Source: an uncultured Candidatus Altimarinota bacterium (lineage in GTDB: Bacteria; Patescibacteriota; Gracilibacteria; BD1-5; UBA6164). Taken from it: a stretch of 9,290 nt of DNA. Position 1 is the first letter of the stretch, and each line of letters starts with the position of its first letter. Positions 6,568-9,290 of this stretch are shown here, in pieces. The position numbers were made by a program, and so were the translations under genes. The DNA is taken from assembly GCA_937864995.1 (NCBI GenBank), contig CALMDL010000052.1, positions 1-9,290 on the forward strand, read 5' to 3'. Under the pieces are notes generated by a model. The model did no database searches. It worked only from the letters and a program-made list of their open reading frames with translations, and was not told the DNA's origin.

Positions 6568-9290
6568 ATGTTACACATTGTAAACCAATATAAAAAAATG
6601 TTTTTATCATTAGTTGAAACTAAATTTGAATGAACAACTCCGTATGATTCAAATGATGATAAATCTTTAAACTCTACAGAAATGTCAGAGTTGATTAAAG
6701 CATTAAAAGAAAAAAATGAAGCACTTTCTGCTGAAGTTGAAAAAAACTATGATTTAAAAAATCTTAAATCAGATCTTAATAGAGAAGAAGTTTTAAATTA
6801 TATTACAACAAAAGCTAAAGAATATAAAGTTTCTTTAGATTGAATTGTTACTGAACATAAAGCTGCTGTTGCAAAAGTAGAATCTGAGACTAGAGGTGAA
6901 TTAAGAACTATGGAAGAAACTGATACTTCAATGGAAATACATTTTGGTTCTGGTAAAACTGATTTTGTAGGACTTAGAGAAAATATAAATTATTCTTCAT
7001 ATGAAGAAGTTTTAAAAAGTCTTACATTTACTCAAATAAAAGAATTTATTAATACTATTTGATCAATTGCAACAAAAAACAATTTAAATGATAAATGAGG
7101 TTTTTATTTTACACCTTTTAATATAGGTGATTTAAAAGATGAATTTACAAAAATTTGATATAAGGCTGATGGAGCTTTTGGTGGTATAGAAATGGGATCA
7201 CTTTTTGAGCTTTTTAAAAATGTTTATAAAACTCAAGAAAAATTAAATAAAAGTACAAAATTTTCTGATAAACTTTGAGTAATTTTTGATTATAATCAAG
7301 ATTGATTATTAGATGATAATGTACATTTTTATACAAAAGAAAAACAATTTTTTCAAGCTGTTAAAACAGAGGCTCAATTTGAAAATTTATTAAAAAATTT
7401 ATGATATCAATCAAAAGAAGAATTTAATTTAGCTTTTGAAAATAATTATTTTGCTGCAAGAGCAGAATTTAAAAATAGATTAGGTAATGTATTAAGTGTA
7501 AAAGATGTTATAAATCCTGCTGAAATGCTTAAAAATCCAAAAGCTTTACAAGAATTTAATGAAGCTAAATTAAAAGCAGAAGTTGAATTAGAAAAAGCAT
7601 TAAATACAAATGAAAAAACAAAAACTCTACCAAAAGAAACTAAAGATGCATTAAAATTACAAGCTGTTTGATTAATTGCAGGTTCTGCTGTTTGAGCTTG
7701 AGCATCATTTGATATTTCTGGACTTACTAATGATATAATTGATTCATTACAAATTGGTATTATAAATTGAGTACCATGAATTTGAATTGCAAAAAATATT
7801 TTTAAAACTAAAAATGGTTGATTTAGAGTTGATATTTGAGCTGTAAATTTAATACCAATGATTTCTGCATCATGAGTTATAAAAGAAGCTGAATATGATG
7901 AATTTAAAAAATTATTTCCAAAAGAAATAGATTCTAAAACTCAAGTTACTTTAACTGCTGCAGTTTCTGCTATATGATCAGCTGTTACTTTAGATTTTGC
8001 AAATGCTAGTGAAAAAACAAAACTTGGTATAGAAAAAGCAAAAGAAAAAATGTCAAATATTTTAGATAAAGTATTTGATGAAATTAAAGCTTGAAAAACT
8101 TTTGAACAATCAAGTTTTAAAGATGAACCATCAAATAAAGCTGTTTATGAGGGACTTACTTGATTATACAAATCAAATGGGTCAAATCCAGAATTAATAA
8201 AATACTTAAAAGAAGGTTCATTAAAAAATTATGAAAGAGCATTATATCAAAATGCAGATTGATTAAATTATTCTGGAGTAAGTGTTTGATTATTATTTTT
8301 AGCATGATATTTACCAGTTCCATTAGTTTTAGTTCAATGAGATTATCATAGAACAGAATGGAAAAGAGTTTTACCAGCTTGAGCAGTAGAAGAAGAATGA
8401 GAAAAAGAAACTTCTTGAGAAGCTACTCCTCCAAAAACAACTAGAGAAAATTTAAGATCAAATTTTGAAAAAGATACTGATATTGATACAAAATTATCTT
8501 CATTTGAAAGTGCATTTTCATTTAGAACTCGTTATAATAAAGGTGCTCTTGCATTTATGTCTCCTGAATGAAGTTTAGAATCTAGATGGAATTGATTATT
8601 ACAATTATCAAAATGAGTAAAAGCATTAAGAGATGTTAAATTAAATCAATTTTTAACGTGAGTAAAAACAGAAAATGAAAAATGGTTAGTTATTTCTACT
8701 ATTTCTCAATATATGAAAAAAGCTAATGATTTTAATAATTGAGATATTAAATCATGGAATGAAAATGTTGATAAATATGTAAAAACAGATAAAGATAGAA
8801 GAAAAGCATTTGATACTATGATGTGATTTAGTTTAGAATCAGAAGCAGAACAATATTATACAAAATTAAAAGATGCAAAAGGAAAAATTGGTGAAACAAA
8901 AATAAAATGAGTATGATTTGATGCAACTGCAAGTAAAAATGTTGAAACAAGTAAAACTGTAAAATGAATGGATACTCTTTATACAAATTTAAGTATATTA
9001 ACTGTTGATGGTCAACCATTACTTATACCTATTACAGATAATGCAAAAATTGAAGCGTTTAAAGAAAAAATTAAATCTTCAAAAAATGTTTCAGAAGATG
9101 TAAAAGCAAGCTTAATAGCTTGAATTGATAATGGAAGTGTTGAATTAAATTTTTATAAAGATCCAGAAGGTTTTGATGATAGAATATTACCAATTATTAA
9201 AAAATCTACACCAGGTGATAAACCAGGGAAACCAGGAATAACTCAAGATTCTCCAGTTATAGAAGTATTTCAACCTGAACATAGTACTGT
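6568..9290 (+). CDS. Very large protein of unknown function, 3' end outside the window
   Basis: An open frame of at least 907 residues with no stop before the window edge, using many TGA as Gly. I do not recognise the family. There is no classical signal peptide at the N-terminus (MLHIVNQYKKMFLSL). Residues about 38-115 are Glu/Lys-rich and helical, probably coiled coil. DYNQDGLLDD at 241-250 resembles the calcium loop of EF-hand/dockerin-type sites (D-x-N-x-D-G-x-x-D), although the usual acidic residue at loop position 12 is Val. Three Gly-rich hydrophobic regions follow at about 362-438, 456-481 and 568-592, with alternating small and hydrophobic residues. The part after 600 is charged and mostly helical. 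Near 890 a Pro/Gly linker (TPGDKPGKPGI) appears, typical of a boundary between domains. Structural, surface or membrane-associated roles are all possible. The ATG at 6568 is the first in frame after the candidate promoter; Met11 is an alternative start. Confidence 0.85.

Noticed and set aside
8828..9019. Minus-strand 63-codon hydrophobic frame
   Set aside because: It is antisense to the large open gene, and its Leu/Ile-rich composition is a mirror of A/T-rich codons.
1..9290. CRISPR array, transposon ends, tRNA or rRNA genes, defence system
   Set aside because: I saw no regularly spaced repeats, transposase motifs, long terminal inverted repeats, tRNA arms or rRNA signatures. The genes are housekeeping or single unknown envelope-type genes and do not form a recognisable defence module.

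Overview
The window can only be read sensibly with UGA decoded as glycine (translation table 25). Under the standard code it breaks into short fragments. With TGA read as Gly it becomes eight long plus-strand genes covering about 95% of the sequence. Conserved glycines of universal proteins fall exactly on in-frame TGA codons: the GGGN and GGTGNPYF motifs of UMP kinase, the THG and TGSQG motifs of RNase J, and the RTHGF motif of ribosomal protein L34. Together with the very low GC, near-exclusive AGA for arginine and compact layout, this points to a Candidate Phyla Radiation bacterium of the Absconditabacteria (SR1) or Gracilibacteria (BD1-5) lineage. The window alone does not separate the two.

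Layout. (1) 63-2024: an RNase J-type metallo-beta-lactamase/beta-CASP nuclease with an Asn-rich N-terminal extension, closed by a strong terminator. (2) 2090-3073 and 3076-3771: an unrecognised lipoprotein gene followed 2 nt later by pyrH (UMP kinase), closed by a second terminator. (3) 3884-5669: the classic rpmH-rnpA-yidC cluster (ribosomal protein L34, RNase P protein, membrane insertase) behind a candidate promoter. It lacks yidD and has no adjacent dnaA, and it ends in a strong terminator. (4) 5752-6429: a secreted protein with a signal peptide, four cysteines and a C-terminal LPQTG / hydrophobic segment / basic tail, with its own candidate promoter and terminator. (5) 6568 to beyond the window end: one very large unrecognised protein (at least 907 residues) with an N-terminal coiled coil, an EF-hand-like DxNxDG loop and three Gly-rich hydrophobic segments.

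The first five kilobases are mostly housekeeping: RNA processing, pyrimidine nucleotide supply, ribosome and RNase P assembly, and membrane protein insertion. The last 3.5 kb and the lipoprotein are envelope or lineage-specific genes of unknown function. None of the eight starts has a visible Shine-Dalgarno sequence, several inferred leaders are only about 7-10 nt long, and every complete gene ends in TAA.

The points most worth following up are the recoding itself, replacement of a zinc-ligand histidine in RNase J by Phe, a 38-residue basic C-terminal tail on L34, the LPQTG protein, and the large unknown protein at the right edge. I found no CRISPR array, transposon, tRNA, rRNA or defence system.
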